A stretch of 64,000 nucleotides of DNA from Thermodesulfobacteriaceae bacterium (GTDB lineage: Bacteria > Desulfobacterota > Thermodesulfobacteria > Thermodesulfobacteriales > Thermodesulfobacteriaceae): NCBI GenBank assembly GCA_025062245.1, contig JANXAD010000001.1:29508-93507 (forward strand). The letters are read 5' to 3'. Positions within the stretch are counted from its first letter, which is position 1, and the number at the start of each line of letters is the position of its first letter. Below are positions 53,745-61,570 of this stretch, piece by piece. The notes below the pieces were generated by a model, which saw only the letters and a list, made by a program, of their open reading frames with translations, was not told the DNA's origin and ran no database searches. Made by a program: the position numbers and the translations under genes.

Positions 53745-53772
53745 AGTCTAATATTTTTTTTCTAACTGTCAA
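53745..53772 (-). promoter_or_regulatory. Candidate promoter of the gatB operon
   Basis: Minus-strand TTGACA (53772-53767), 16-bp spacer, TAGACT (53750-53745, 4 of 6 matches). It lies about 45 bp before the gatB ATG. Confidence 0.5.
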
Positions 53773-53849
53773 TGAGAAAAATGTCGCAAGACCAACTAAC
53801 TACTGTGAAAGTTATCACTAAATGAAAAATTGTAAGAAAGGAGACCTTG

Positions 53850-54200
53850 GCAAAATTTAATGGTTTAAAGAAGATCTTAAGATAAAATTACAGAAAAAAC
53901 AAGGAGACTTCTCAAGTGTTAGGACTTGGTGAAAGAAAGGAGGTGCCAGATCCTTCAACTATAGGTAGATTTTGTAAATTACTGAAAAGTATAAATGTAT
54001 ATAAGTAGTGTTTTAAGGAGCTTGAAAGGAAGATTTGAGGTAAAGGATTTGAGTTGATAAGTGGGAAGATAGTAGAGGTATTGGCATATAAGGAGAGAGA
54101 TTGAGAGGTTTGAGATGAGTACGTGTGTAAGGGTTAAATTGTGGGTAGATAGGAGATAGCCAAAAGAGAAGCTTAGGAAGTTAAATTAGACCGAATTTTT
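53850..54200 (+). mobile_element. IS5-family transposase remnant
   Basis: The plus-strand frame reads SQVLGLGERKEVPDPSTIGR then FCKLLKSINVYK, a stop, CFKELERKI, a stop, GKGFELISGKIVEVLAYKER. The order VPDPSTIxRF ... FELISGKIVEV matches the N-terminal half of IS5/IS1182-type DDE transposases. Several TGA stops and the missing C-terminal half mark it as dead. Its 5' part is homologous to 46690-46838 in inverted orientation. The gap 53700-54241 contains nothing else except the gatB promoter. Confidence 0.7.
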
Positions 54201-54241
54201 CAAAGGTCTCGTCTCAGAAAGGTTTATTTTTTAAAACTTTA

Positions 54242-54655
54242 TTATTTTTTTCCAGTTTTCATTTCCTTTTCTAATCTTTTTAAACCCTTTACTCCTATGT
54301 GACAGGTGGCACATTTAGTATTGGAAGCAAAAGCCATTTTGCCATCATGACAGGCTCCACAATATTTTCCTTGGTAGAGGGCATTCATATTAAAATCTGG
54401 ATTTTCTTGAGCTTTTAGAGCTTGCATTTCAAAAAGCTTAGGATGGCAACTTTCACAACTTAGACCTAATTCCCCTACATGATATTTATGACTAAAAAGA
54501 ACTCCCTTTACTGGCTTATTATAGACTATTTCTGGTGCTCCTATCTCTTCGTTAGGAATAACCAGTCCTTCTTCACTTCTTTCTTGAAGATAGGCTAAAC
54601 CACTAAATCCCAAAAGAAAACTCAAAAAAATTAAAATTTTTATAATTTTTTTCAT
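54242..54655 (-). CDS. Periplasmic triheme c-type cytochrome (c7-like)
   Basis: A 137-residue protein with a signal peptide (about 1-22, KKIIKILIFLSFLLGFSGLA) and three heme-binding CxxCH motifs: CESCH (67-71), CGACH (99-103) and CATCH (115-119). Extra His residues (FSHKYH at 54-59) can be distal ligands. The motif order resembles the c7-type triheme family of Desulfobacterota and is the size of DsrJ. It is the last gene after an FeS protein and an NrfD-type protein, so it likely passes electrons between that complex and periplasmic partners. Confidence 0.85.
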   Translation of the reverse strand: MKKIIKILIFLSFLLGFSGLAYLQERSEEGLVIPNEEIGAPEIVYNKPVKGVLFSHKYHVGELGLSCESCHPKLFEMQALKAQENPDFNMNALYQGKYCGACHDGKMAFASNTKCATCHIGVKGLKRLEKEMKTGKK

Positions 54656-54672
54656 CTCAGAAACCTCCTTCT

Positions 54673-55431
54673 CTAACTTATGGTGTAAAATACATTAGGT
54701 TTAGCACCGGTTTCGGGTTTTAATACCCAAACAGGTTTGCCCAACTGATGAACCAGACGATAAACCTCACTTAATGGGTCAGAAAGATCCCCAAAAATTC
54801 TTACTCCTGCTGGACAGGCTTCTACACAGGCTGTGGGAGTTATTCCCTTAGAGAGCCTCTTTTCCCAACAAAAATCACACTTATCTACCGCATGTCTTTC
54901 CTCATTAAAATAACGAGCATTGTATGGACAAGCTGTCATACAAGTTTTACATCCAATACACTTATAGGAAACCATTTTTACAATTCCTGTTTGACTATCC
55001 TTAATGGTAGCCTTGGTAGGACAGGCTATTACACAGGGAGGATGATTACAGTGATTACAAAGAATAGGTAAAAAGATTCTTTTCTGATCTACTGCCTTAG
55101 AACTATACCTTTCAAGAATCATAGTTCGCCAACCATAATCAGGAACTTGGTTAGTAAGATTACAAGCTTCTACACATCTTTCACAATCAATACATAGGTC
55201 TATCTTAAAAACCATACTATAATGAGGTTTATAGGGATAATTATTTTTTAGTTCCTCAGGAGTTGCCAATCCCTCGGCTACTTTTGAAACTACACTTAAT
55301 AAACTTCCTCCAGCAAAAACCCCGGTTATTATTAATCCTATCTTAAGAAACTCCCTTCTTTCTTCATCGGGAATTTTCTCTATTTCTTCATTTCCTAAAT
55401 TTTTAAATTCCTTAAACCATCTTTTAATCAT
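54673..55431 (-). CDS. Tat-exported 4Fe-4S ferredoxin subunit (HmcB/DsrO/NrfC-like)
   Basis: A 252-residue iron-sulfur protein. The N-terminus carries a twin-arginine motif RREFLKIG (from residue 25) followed by a hydrophobic stretch, so it should be folded and exported by Tat. Four cysteine clusters follow: CIDCERCVEAC, CNHCNHPPCVIACP, CIGCKTCMTACP and CDFCWEKRLSKGITPTACV with EACP, giving up to four [4Fe-4S] clusters. It is the electron-transfer partner of the NrfD-type membrane protein upstream (21-bp gap). The nearest named analogues are DsrO, HmcB and NrfC; the exact complex is not settled. Confidence 0.88.
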   Translation of the reverse strand: MIKRWFKEFKNLGNEEIEKIPDEERREFLKIGLIITGVFAGGSLLSVVSKVAEGLATPEELKNNYPYKPHYSMVFKIDLCIDCERCVEACNLTNQVPDYGWRTMILERYSSKAVDQKRIFLPILCNHCNHPPCVIACPTKATIKDSQTGIVKMVSYKCIGCKTCMTACPYNARYFNEERHAVDKCDFCWEKRLSKGITPTACVEACPAGVRIFGDLSDPLSEVYRLVHQLGKPVWVLKPETGAKPNVFYTIS

Positions 55432-55452
55432 TTCTAACTTCCTCCCTCTTTA

Positions 55453-56613
55453 TTAATGAATTTCTACTTTGTGACCTTTAAAAACTCCTTCTCCTATAAG
55501 AAAAGTCAATATAGTAAAAGCAATAGCTCCAATAATAATCATATTCTCATAAATAGTAGGAGTATAAGAAAGGAAAGTAGGAAAATCAGTAATACTCAAT
55601 TCAAAATAATGAGAAACTACTTGACCTAAAACCACTAAATCCACTCTCATAAAATAAATCCCAATAAAAGCTAACAAAGAAGCTATAAACATATGAGTTA
55701 GGTTTTGAAATCTTGAAACTAATAATATTATAAAAGGAAGTATCATACCCAAAAAAACTTCAAAAAACCAGAAATTAAAGGCATACTTTCCTGAGATTAA
55801 CTCCTTAACTGCTAAGATTTTACCTTCTCCTCCCACGAAAGCTGTAATTAACTTCCAAGTAGTAAAAAACATAAGTATAGCTAAAACCAAAGCCCATACT
55901 TTACCTACAGCTTGTAAGGATATTTCCATGGCCCTCTCCATTTTTTCATTCATCAACTTATATCCCAAATAGGTAAAAAATATAATAGCAGTGCAACCAG
56001 AAGCAGCAGCTGAAGCTATAAAGTAGATAGGCATATAGGGGCCATACCAAAACTCTCTACCATGAAGCATCCCAAAAACAGCTCCCAAATTGCTATGAGC
56101 AGCAACTCCAGAAATTAATCCCAAAAGTCCAGCTATCGTAGCCGAACGATGTTTTTCCACTAAAAGAAAGAAAAATTCCAGAGACATAAAAAACAGATAA
56201 ACTCCATAAAGAGTTCCCATCCACCATATATTAGAAGTAAGGTTAGGAGAAAAAAGATTCCAAATAAGCATTCTAAAAGGATTCTCTAAATCAAAAAAAA
56301 TTACCATGAAACCTGCAAGTAAAGTTATTATTGAAAGATAAACAGCCCTCTTAGCTATGGGTATAAAGGATTTAACTCCAAAAACATGTCCTATAGAAGA
56401 AACTATACATAATCCCGTAGAAGTTACTACAAAAAATACATAACCAGATATTAGGACTCCCCAAGGAATTTCTCTGGTAACACCATAGGCGTGTCTATAT
56501 CCTATATGCATAGCATGGATGCCAAAGGCCATAGAAATTAAAAAAACTAAGAAGGTAAGTCCTAATAAAAAACGAGAAGCTTTAGTCCCAGGAAGGTATT
56601 TCCCTAAATTCAT
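55453..56613 (-). CDS. NrfD/PsrC-family quinone-interacting membrane subunit
   Basis: A 386-residue integral membrane protein with about ten hydrophobic helices. Family-like features include the N-terminal GVLISGYVFFVVTSTGLCIV and WGPYMPIYFIASAAASG-type helices (here WYGPYMPIYFIASAAASGCT). NrfD proteins bind menaquinol/menaquinone and pair with a 4Fe-4S subunit. It is close in size to DsrP. With the FeS protein and triheme cytochrome it forms a three-gene membrane module directly downstream of qmoC, separated by a terminator-like hairpin. Confidence 0.88.
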   Translation of the reverse strand: MNLGKYLPGTKASRFLLGLTFLVFLISMAFGIHAMHIGYRHAYGVTREIPWGVLISGYVFFVVTSTGLCIVSSIGHVFGVKSFIPIAKRAVYLSIITLLAGFMVIFFDLENPFRMLIWNLFSPNLTSNIWWMGTLYGVYLFFMSLEFFFLLVEKHRSATIAGLLGLISGVAAHSNLGAVFGMLHGREFWYGPYMPIYFIASAAASGCTAIIFFTYLGYKLMNEKMERAMEISLQAVGKVWALVLAILMFFTTWKLITAFVGGEGKILAVKELISGKYAFNFWFFEVFLGMILPFIILLVSRFQNLTHMFIASLLAFIGIYFMRVDLVVLGQVVSHYFELSITDFPTFLSYTPTIYENMIIIGAIAFTILTFLIGEGVFKGHKVEIH

Positions 56614-56738
56614 TACTTTACCTCCTGCAAATTTTTAGTAACCCTAATTCTCTTTTTATGACGAGAAATTTTAATTGAAAATTTTTTTGATTTAAAATTT
56701 TTAATTTTATAGATTTCATAGGTTTTTTTAGAGGCTAA

Positions 56739-56765
56739 GAAAGCCCCTTCCCAAAAGGGGCTTTC
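56739..56765 (-). terminator. Terminator-like hairpin downstream of qmoC
   Basis: Arms GAAAGCCCCTT (56739-56749) and AAGGGGCTTTC (56755-56765) form an 11-bp stem with a 5-nt loop. On the minus strand it is followed only by TTAGCC, so the T-tract is poor and termination may be partial. It separates qmoABC from the NrfD-type module. Confidence 0.6.
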
Positions 56766-56779
56766 TCTTTAAAACCTTT

Positions 56780-57973
56780 TTAAGAAACTTTCTTTAAAAT
56801 GTCCTTATAATAAAGATCAAAAACTACTGCGGTAGTTCTAAAAGCTAAATGGGCTAATTTAGAATACCCTACACTGATAAATAAAATAAACACTGCCACC
56901 AAGTGAGCTATATAGAAAAAGGCAGTAAGAAAGTTTATAAATTCAATGGAACGACAAATTACAATACCAAATCCCGTAAGCCCTACTACTAAAATCAAGT
57001 ACATCAGGAAGAGATCGGGATAGCTATTTTTTAAATAATTTTCCATAGAAGCTCTGGTCCTTCCTGCAATCATATTAAGACTCCCGTAAATTAGAAGAAT
57101 TCCTCCGATATTGCCTAACCACTTTACTGGATGAGTAAGAGGATTCCAAGGAGTATGGAATCCTAAAATATCAGCCATAAAAAATACTATTGCTGTAGTA
57201 ATAGCTAAAATAATAAAAGCATAAAGTAACATTTGATGAGGAGTTGTTCTCCAGTTATTTACATTGCACTTCTCAAATCTTTGATGATTAAGAATTTCCT
57301 TTATGGCTGGCCAAAGATACATTTTTACAATTTGCCACCATCTATAACGATAAGCTGGAAGAATATTAAAGGTTTCCACATAATTATTCCAAAGTTTGCT
57401 AATCCCTGTAAGTAAAACTACAGCTATAAAGCCAGCTAAGGGCATAAAAATAATATCAATCATCAGAACCCGAGCTGGTAATTCTAAAAACCAAACTTTA
57501 TAATATCCTCCTCCATAGGGAAAGGAGTTAGGATCTGCAAAATTAGGCACTCCTCCAAATAAAAGCACCGTCCAGAAAAGGATAAAAAACAATCCTATTA
57601 AAGCTAAAATAGGAAGTCCCCAAAGGTTATTACACAGAGAGTAAAGAATTTTAAAGGGCATGACTTCTCTGATCACTAAAAGTCTTAAAGCTGCAAATAC
57701 ATCACCAGGTTTAGCATCCCGAGGACAATACTTGTTACAATCTCCACACTGATGGCAAAGCCAAACCGTAGGATCTTTAAGTAACTTTTCTTTAAATCCC
57801 CATTGGGCTAAAATCATCTGCTTTCTTGGAAAAGGAGCTTCATCGGGAGAAAGGGGACAAACGGTTGCACAAGTAGCACATTGATAACACTTCTTTAAAG
57901 TATCTCCTCCTACCGCTTGGACCTCTCTAATAGCTGACAAATCTGCATCTATTTTAATTACCTCACCTCCCAT
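56780..57973 (-). CDS. qmoC: Quinone-interacting membrane-bound oxidoreductase subunit C
   Basis: A 397-residue fusion. The N-terminal HdrC-like ferredoxin domain has CYQCATCATVCPLSPDEAP and CHQCGDCNKYCPRDAKPGDV. The rest is a cytochrome-b-like membrane domain with about six helices that carries heme b and meets the menaquinone pool. It is 12 bp downstream of qmoB. The QmoABC complex passes electrons between menaquinol and AprBA during sulfate reduction, or the reverse in disproportionation. Confidence 0.94.
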   Translation of the reverse strand: MGGEVIKIDADLSAIREVQAVGGDTLKKCYQCATCATVCPLSPDEAPFPRKQMILAQWGFKEKLLKDPTVWLCHQCGDCNKYCPRDAKPGDVFAALRLLVIREVMPFKILYSLCNNLWGLPILALIGLFFILFWTVLLFGGVPNFADPNSFPYGGGYYKVWFLELPARVLMIDIIFMPLAGFIAVVLLTGISKLWNNYVETFNILPAYRYRWWQIVKMYLWPAIKEILNHQRFEKCNVNNWRTTPHQMLLYAFIILAITTAIVFFMADILGFHTPWNPLTHPVKWLGNIGGILLIYGSLNMIAGRTRASMENYLKNSYPDLFLMYLILVVGLTGFGIVICRSIEFINFLTAFFYIAHLVAVFILFISVGYSKLAHLAFRTTAVVFDLYYKDILKKVS

Positions 57974-57985
57974 AAGCCTTCCTCC

Positions 57986-60190
57986 TTACCATCCTTTAAA
58001 TGGATTTTCTCCATAACCCTTTATAGTCTCTGCAAACTCTTTCATTTTTTCAACTACATGTTCAACTTCATCTATAGCAGTAATTAGCATGGTAACTCTT
58101 TCTGGTTCTAGGGCTAATTGTTGTAAAGTCTCAGCTACGTTTTCCATTCTCCTGTTAGCAATTTCACTTCCCTTAATAAAGTGGCACTGGTAACTTTCTC
58201 CATACTTACAACCTATCATTAAAATACCATCATAGCCCTTACTCATAGAATCTTTTACAAAAGCCACATTGACAGCACCTAAACATCTTACAGGGATAAT
58301 TCTAAAAGCCACAGGAAGATTCTTTCTTTGATAGGCTGCCATATCTAAGGCTGGTAAAGCATCATTTTCACAGACAAAAGCCATAAATCTATAAAGTTCA
58401 TAGCCCTGTTCTGGCATTTCTGTAGCTTTAACCATAGTAGAAATCATATCAATAGAATAGTCTTTAAAATTAATAATTCTTTGGGGGCAAGCTCCGAAAC
58501 AGGTTCCACACCTTCTACATCTGGTAGTAAAAGGAATAGGAAAGGCTTTTTCGTCCTCATTTAAAGCTCCAAAGGGACACTCTTCGGTACATCTTTTACA
58601 TTGGGTACACATTTTAAGATCAAATTCAGGATAGGCAAAATCCCAAGTTCTGGGATGTACTGCATGCCCGACTTCAACAGCAGTAATACACTGAATGGCC
58701 TTTAAAGCCGCTCCCCGGGCATCTTCAATAGCTTGACCTATAGTCATAGGTTGATGAACAGCACCTGCCGCATAAATACCTGTCCTTCTACTTTCATAGG
58801 GGAAACATATATAATTAGAATCTGCATAACCATAAAAAAGTTCCAATTCTGGTAAAGCTGGTCCTTGTCTATACTCCAAATTTAAAACCGGGTCCTCAGC
58901 TGTAACAGGAACCATACCCGTTGCTAAAACTACCGTATCTACCTCTAAAAGAATCTTCTCACCTAAAAGAGTTTCGTCTACCTCAACTCTTACTTTCCCA
59001 TTTTCTCCCTCGGAAATACTCACCACCTTCCCCTTGGTTAGAAATATTCCAGGATCATCCTGTAAAACTTTGTAAAAGTTTTCATAAATTCCCATAGTTC
59101 TCATATACTCATAAATTATATAGGCTTTAGCTTCTGAGTCAGTTTCTCTTATATATTTAGCCTGTTTTAAAGAAGCTAAACAACAAAAACTGGAACAGTA
59201 AGGAAGATAAGCTTCATCCCTTTGTCCTGCACATTGAATAAAAACAACACTTTTAATAGGCATTCCATCAGAAGGTCTAACTAATTTCCCTTCCTTAGCC
59301 ATCTTTTCAAATTCTACATTGGTTACCACATTTTTTATTACTCCATATCCTAAGTCAGAAAGTTTAGAAGCATCATAAGGTTTAAATCCCACTGCTAAAA
59401 CTATGGCACCTACTTTCTCCTCAATTTCTTTACCTGCTTGGTTAATAAAAACCTTAAAAATACCAGGACCTCCTGAAATCTTACTAATTTGAGAAGAGGT
59501 ATAAACTTTTATTTGTTTCTTGTTTTTTTCTATTTGAGCTATTAAATCCTCTACTACAGGGGGGACCAAATTTTGATAGGGTGACCTAATCTCACAATGG
59601 GCTTTCATTTTTCTTACGAAACCACCTAATTCTTTTTCTTTTTCTACAATTATAGCAGGATATCCTGCCTTAGCCACTTCTAAAGCTGCTGTAAGCCCTG
59701 CCACCCCTCCTCCAATTATCAAAACAGTTTTAGAAATTTCTTCTTCAGGTTTAAAAGGAACCGGAACTTTGTAAACTTGAAGTTTGGCTACACTCATTCT
59801 CACATAATCCTTAGCTAAAGCCATGAGTTCATCTTTAAAAGATACCCCACTTACATACTCAGAGGAATCGTCTAAAATAGTTCCTTCCTCTCCTACAGGA
59901 AATCTACTCCAAACAATTCCCTCTCTTAAACTAACTCTATCTACTACTACTTTACCAAAATTAAAAACCTCATAATTTACCCTTGAAGAACAAGCACATA
60001 TAGAGACAGCTTCTAACCCCTCTTCCACTATCTTAGAATTTATGAATTCTTTTCCCTCTTTAGAACACAAAAAATCCTTACTATAAACTGAAACTGCTCC
60101 TTGTTCCTTAGCTACATTTTCAAGTTCTACTACCTCCAATCTTTTTCCGATATCACAGGAAGTACATATGAATACTCCTATTTTTTCCAT
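57986..60190 (-). CDS. qmoB: Quinone-interacting membrane-bound oxidoreductase subunit B
   Basis: A 734-residue soluble flavoprotein related to HdrA. The FAD site is VLIIGGGVAGLTAALEVAKA, with ECPFGALNEDE and CRRCGTCFGACPQRI as [4Fe-4S] sites. The C-terminal part (FMAFVCENDALPALDMAAYQ, then VRCLGAVNVAFV) is an MvhD-like domain. The N-terminus carries a ferredoxin-like piece (IGVFICTSCDIGKRL). It lies 20 bp downstream of qmoA. Confidence 0.95.
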   Translation of the reverse strand: MEKIGVFICTSCDIGKRLEVVELENVAKEQGAVSVYSKDFLCSKEGKEFINSKIVEEGLEAVSICACSSRVNYEVFNFGKVVVDRVSLREGIVWSRFPVGEEGTILDDSSEYVSGVSFKDELMALAKDYVRMSVAKLQVYKVPVPFKPEEEISKTVLIIGGGVAGLTAALEVAKAGYPAIIVEKEKELGGFVRKMKAHCEIRSPYQNLVPPVVEDLIAQIEKNKKQIKVYTSSQISKISGGPGIFKVFINQAGKEIEEKVGAIVLAVGFKPYDASKLSDLGYGVIKNVVTNVEFEKMAKEGKLVRPSDGMPIKSVVFIQCAGQRDEAYLPYCSSFCCLASLKQAKYIRETDSEAKAYIIYEYMRTMGIYENFYKVLQDDPGIFLTKGKVVSISEGENGKVRVEVDETLLGEKILLEVDTVVLATGMVPVTAEDPVLNLEYRQGPALPELELFYGYADSNYICFPYESRRTGIYAAGAVHQPMTIGQAIEDARGAALKAIQCITAVEVGHAVHPRTWDFAYPEFDLKMCTQCKRCTEECPFGALNEDEKAFPIPFTTRCRRCGTCFGACPQRIINFKDYSIDMISTMVKATEMPEQGYELYRFMAFVCENDALPALDMAAYQRKNLPVAFRIIPVRCLGAVNVAFVKDSMSKGYDGILMIGCKYGESYQCHFIKGSEIANRRMENVAETLQQLALEPERVTMLITAIDEVEHVVEKMKEFAETIKGYGENPFKGW

Positions 60191-60210
60191 TTTTAAGACC
60201 CCCTTTTAAT

Positions 60211-61449
60211 TTATCTTATTATAGTTTGAACAGCTTTAAGCACTGCACCAGTTGCTGTTTCAACTGAACTTATCACATCCAAAGGCATCTTAGCACATCC
60301 ACATCCTACTATTCCCTCTTCAGAGATTACAAACCCGTATTCGTCCACTTTAAGACCAGGAATATTCAAATTAGGAGTATTAGGTTGCATTCCAAGGGCT
60401 AAAACTACCAGGTTTACTTTTTCGTGAATCTTCTTTCCTGAAAGGGTATCCTCTGCTGTAACAATTAAATCTTTAGTTTCAGGATCTTCCTCTATTTTAG
60501 CTACTTTACCTTTTATAAAGGTAATCTTGGCTTCCTCTTGGGCTTTTTTCAAAAATTTTTCGTATCTTCCAGGAGTTCTAATGTCTATGTAAAAAATTAA
60601 GGACTCAGTCTCTGGATTTTTTTCTGCCAGATATAAACTATGTTTTAGACTGGCTAAACAGCAAATATAGGAACAATAGGGAAGATGATTTTCATCTCTG
60701 GAACCTGCACACTGAACGAAAGCTACTCTTTGAGGGATAGTTTGATCGGAGGGTCTTAAAATTTGACCTCCCGTTGGTCCCCAAGGAGAAGCCATCCTTT
60801 CCATTTGCATATTAGTAATTACATTAGAAAATTTTCCGTATCCCAGATGGTCTAATTTAGTAGCCTCATAAAGTTGCCAACCGGTAGCCCAAATAATAGC
60901 TCCAACCTCTACCTCTAAAAATTTTTCCTCCATCTCTGGTTCTATAGCGTTGTATTTACAAGCTGAAATTATTCTTTCTAAATCTCCAGGTGCTAAAGCT
61001 TCTTTATCTAAGACATATTTCATAGGAAAGGCCATAGGATTAGGAAGATAGATAGCCTTAGTTTTACCCAGACCAAAATCAAAATCACTTATCCTTTCTC
61101 CTTGACAGACCCTTTCACATTCTCCACAAGCTGTACAATTATCGTTTACATAACGAGGATTTATTTTAATTTTTACCTTATATTTACCAGGATTCCCAGA
61201 AACTTCTATCACCTCAGCCATAGTATAAACTGAAATTTTGGGATTAGATTTTATTCTTTTAAAGTTTATCTCTAAACCACAAGTGGGAGGACAAAGTTTA
61301 GGAAAATAATATCTAAGTTGGGAAACTCTCCCTCCTAAACTTGGTTCCCTTTCAACCAGAATAACTTCGTATTCCATTTCAGCAGCCTCTACAGCTGCTG
61401 AAATTCCACTAATTCCACCACCAACTACCAAAATAGTTGAATTTCCCAT
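60211..61449 (-). CDS. qmoA: Quinone-interacting membrane-bound oxidoreductase subunit A
   Basis: A 412-residue HdrA-like flavoprotein. The FAD motif is ILVVGGGISGISAAVEAAE followed by GRVSQLRYYFPKLCPPTCGL, and a cysteine cluster is CTACGECERVCQGE. It lacks the MvhD part seen in QmoB. GGAGGG precedes the ATG. It is the first gene of the qmo operon and lies downstream of aprA, separated by a terminator and a long inverted repeat. Confidence 0.95.
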   Translation of the reverse strand: MGNSTILVVGGGISGISAAVEAAEMEYEVILVEREPSLGGRVSQLRYYFPKLCPPTCGLEINFKRIKSNPKISVYTMAEVIEVSGNPGKYKVKIKINPRYVNDNCTACGECERVCQGERISDFDFGLGKTKAIYLPNPMAFPMKYVLDKEALAPGDLERIISACKYNAIEPEMEEKFLEVEVGAIIWATGWQLYEATKLDHLGYGKFSNVITNMQMERMASPWGPTGGQILRPSDQTIPQRVAFVQCAGSRDENHLPYCSYICCLASLKHSLYLAEKNPETESLIFYIDIRTPGRYEKFLKKAQEEAKITFIKGKVAKIEEDPETKDLIVTAEDTLSGKKIHEKVNLVVLALGMQPNTPNLNIPGLKVDEYGFVISEEGIVGCGCAKMPLDVISSVETATGAVLKAVQTIIR

Positions 61450-61468
61450 AAATTCCCTCCTAACCCCA

Positions 61469-61516
61469 TTTTTCAGAATAAATCTTCCTTTCGAAAAGAA
61501 GATTTATTCTGAAAAA
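61469..61516. promoter_or_regulatory. Long inverted repeat before qmoA
   Basis: A 19-bp perfect inverted repeat: TTTTTCAGAATAAATCTTC (61469-61487) pairs with 61498-61516. The inner part almost continues (TTT/AAA around CG after one mismatch). It sits 20 bp upstream of the qmoA ATG, between the aprA terminator and the ribosome binding site. No T-tract follows on either strand, so it is not a standard terminator. It could be an operator or a 5' stem-loop protecting the qmo mRNA. Confidence 0.7.
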
Positions 61517-61522
61517 AATAAA

Positions 61523-61551
61523 AAATAGGGGGCTTAAAAAGCCCCCTATTT
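61523..61551 (-). terminator. Rho-independent terminator of aprBA
   Basis: Arms AAATAGGGGGCTT and AAGCCCCCTATTT (61523-61535, 61539-61551) make a 13-bp stem with a 3-nt loop. On the minus strand it is followed by TTTATTTTTTT, an excellent T-tract. It lies 20 bp after the aprA stop. Confidence 0.9.
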
Positions 61552-61570
61552 AAATCTCTTTAATTAAAGC

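Noticed and set aside
53804..53819. TGTGA-N6-TCACT as a CRP/FNR or Rex site upstream of gatB
   Set aside because: One mismatch in a short motif, far upstream of the -35, next to an IS remnant, and found once; chance is likely.
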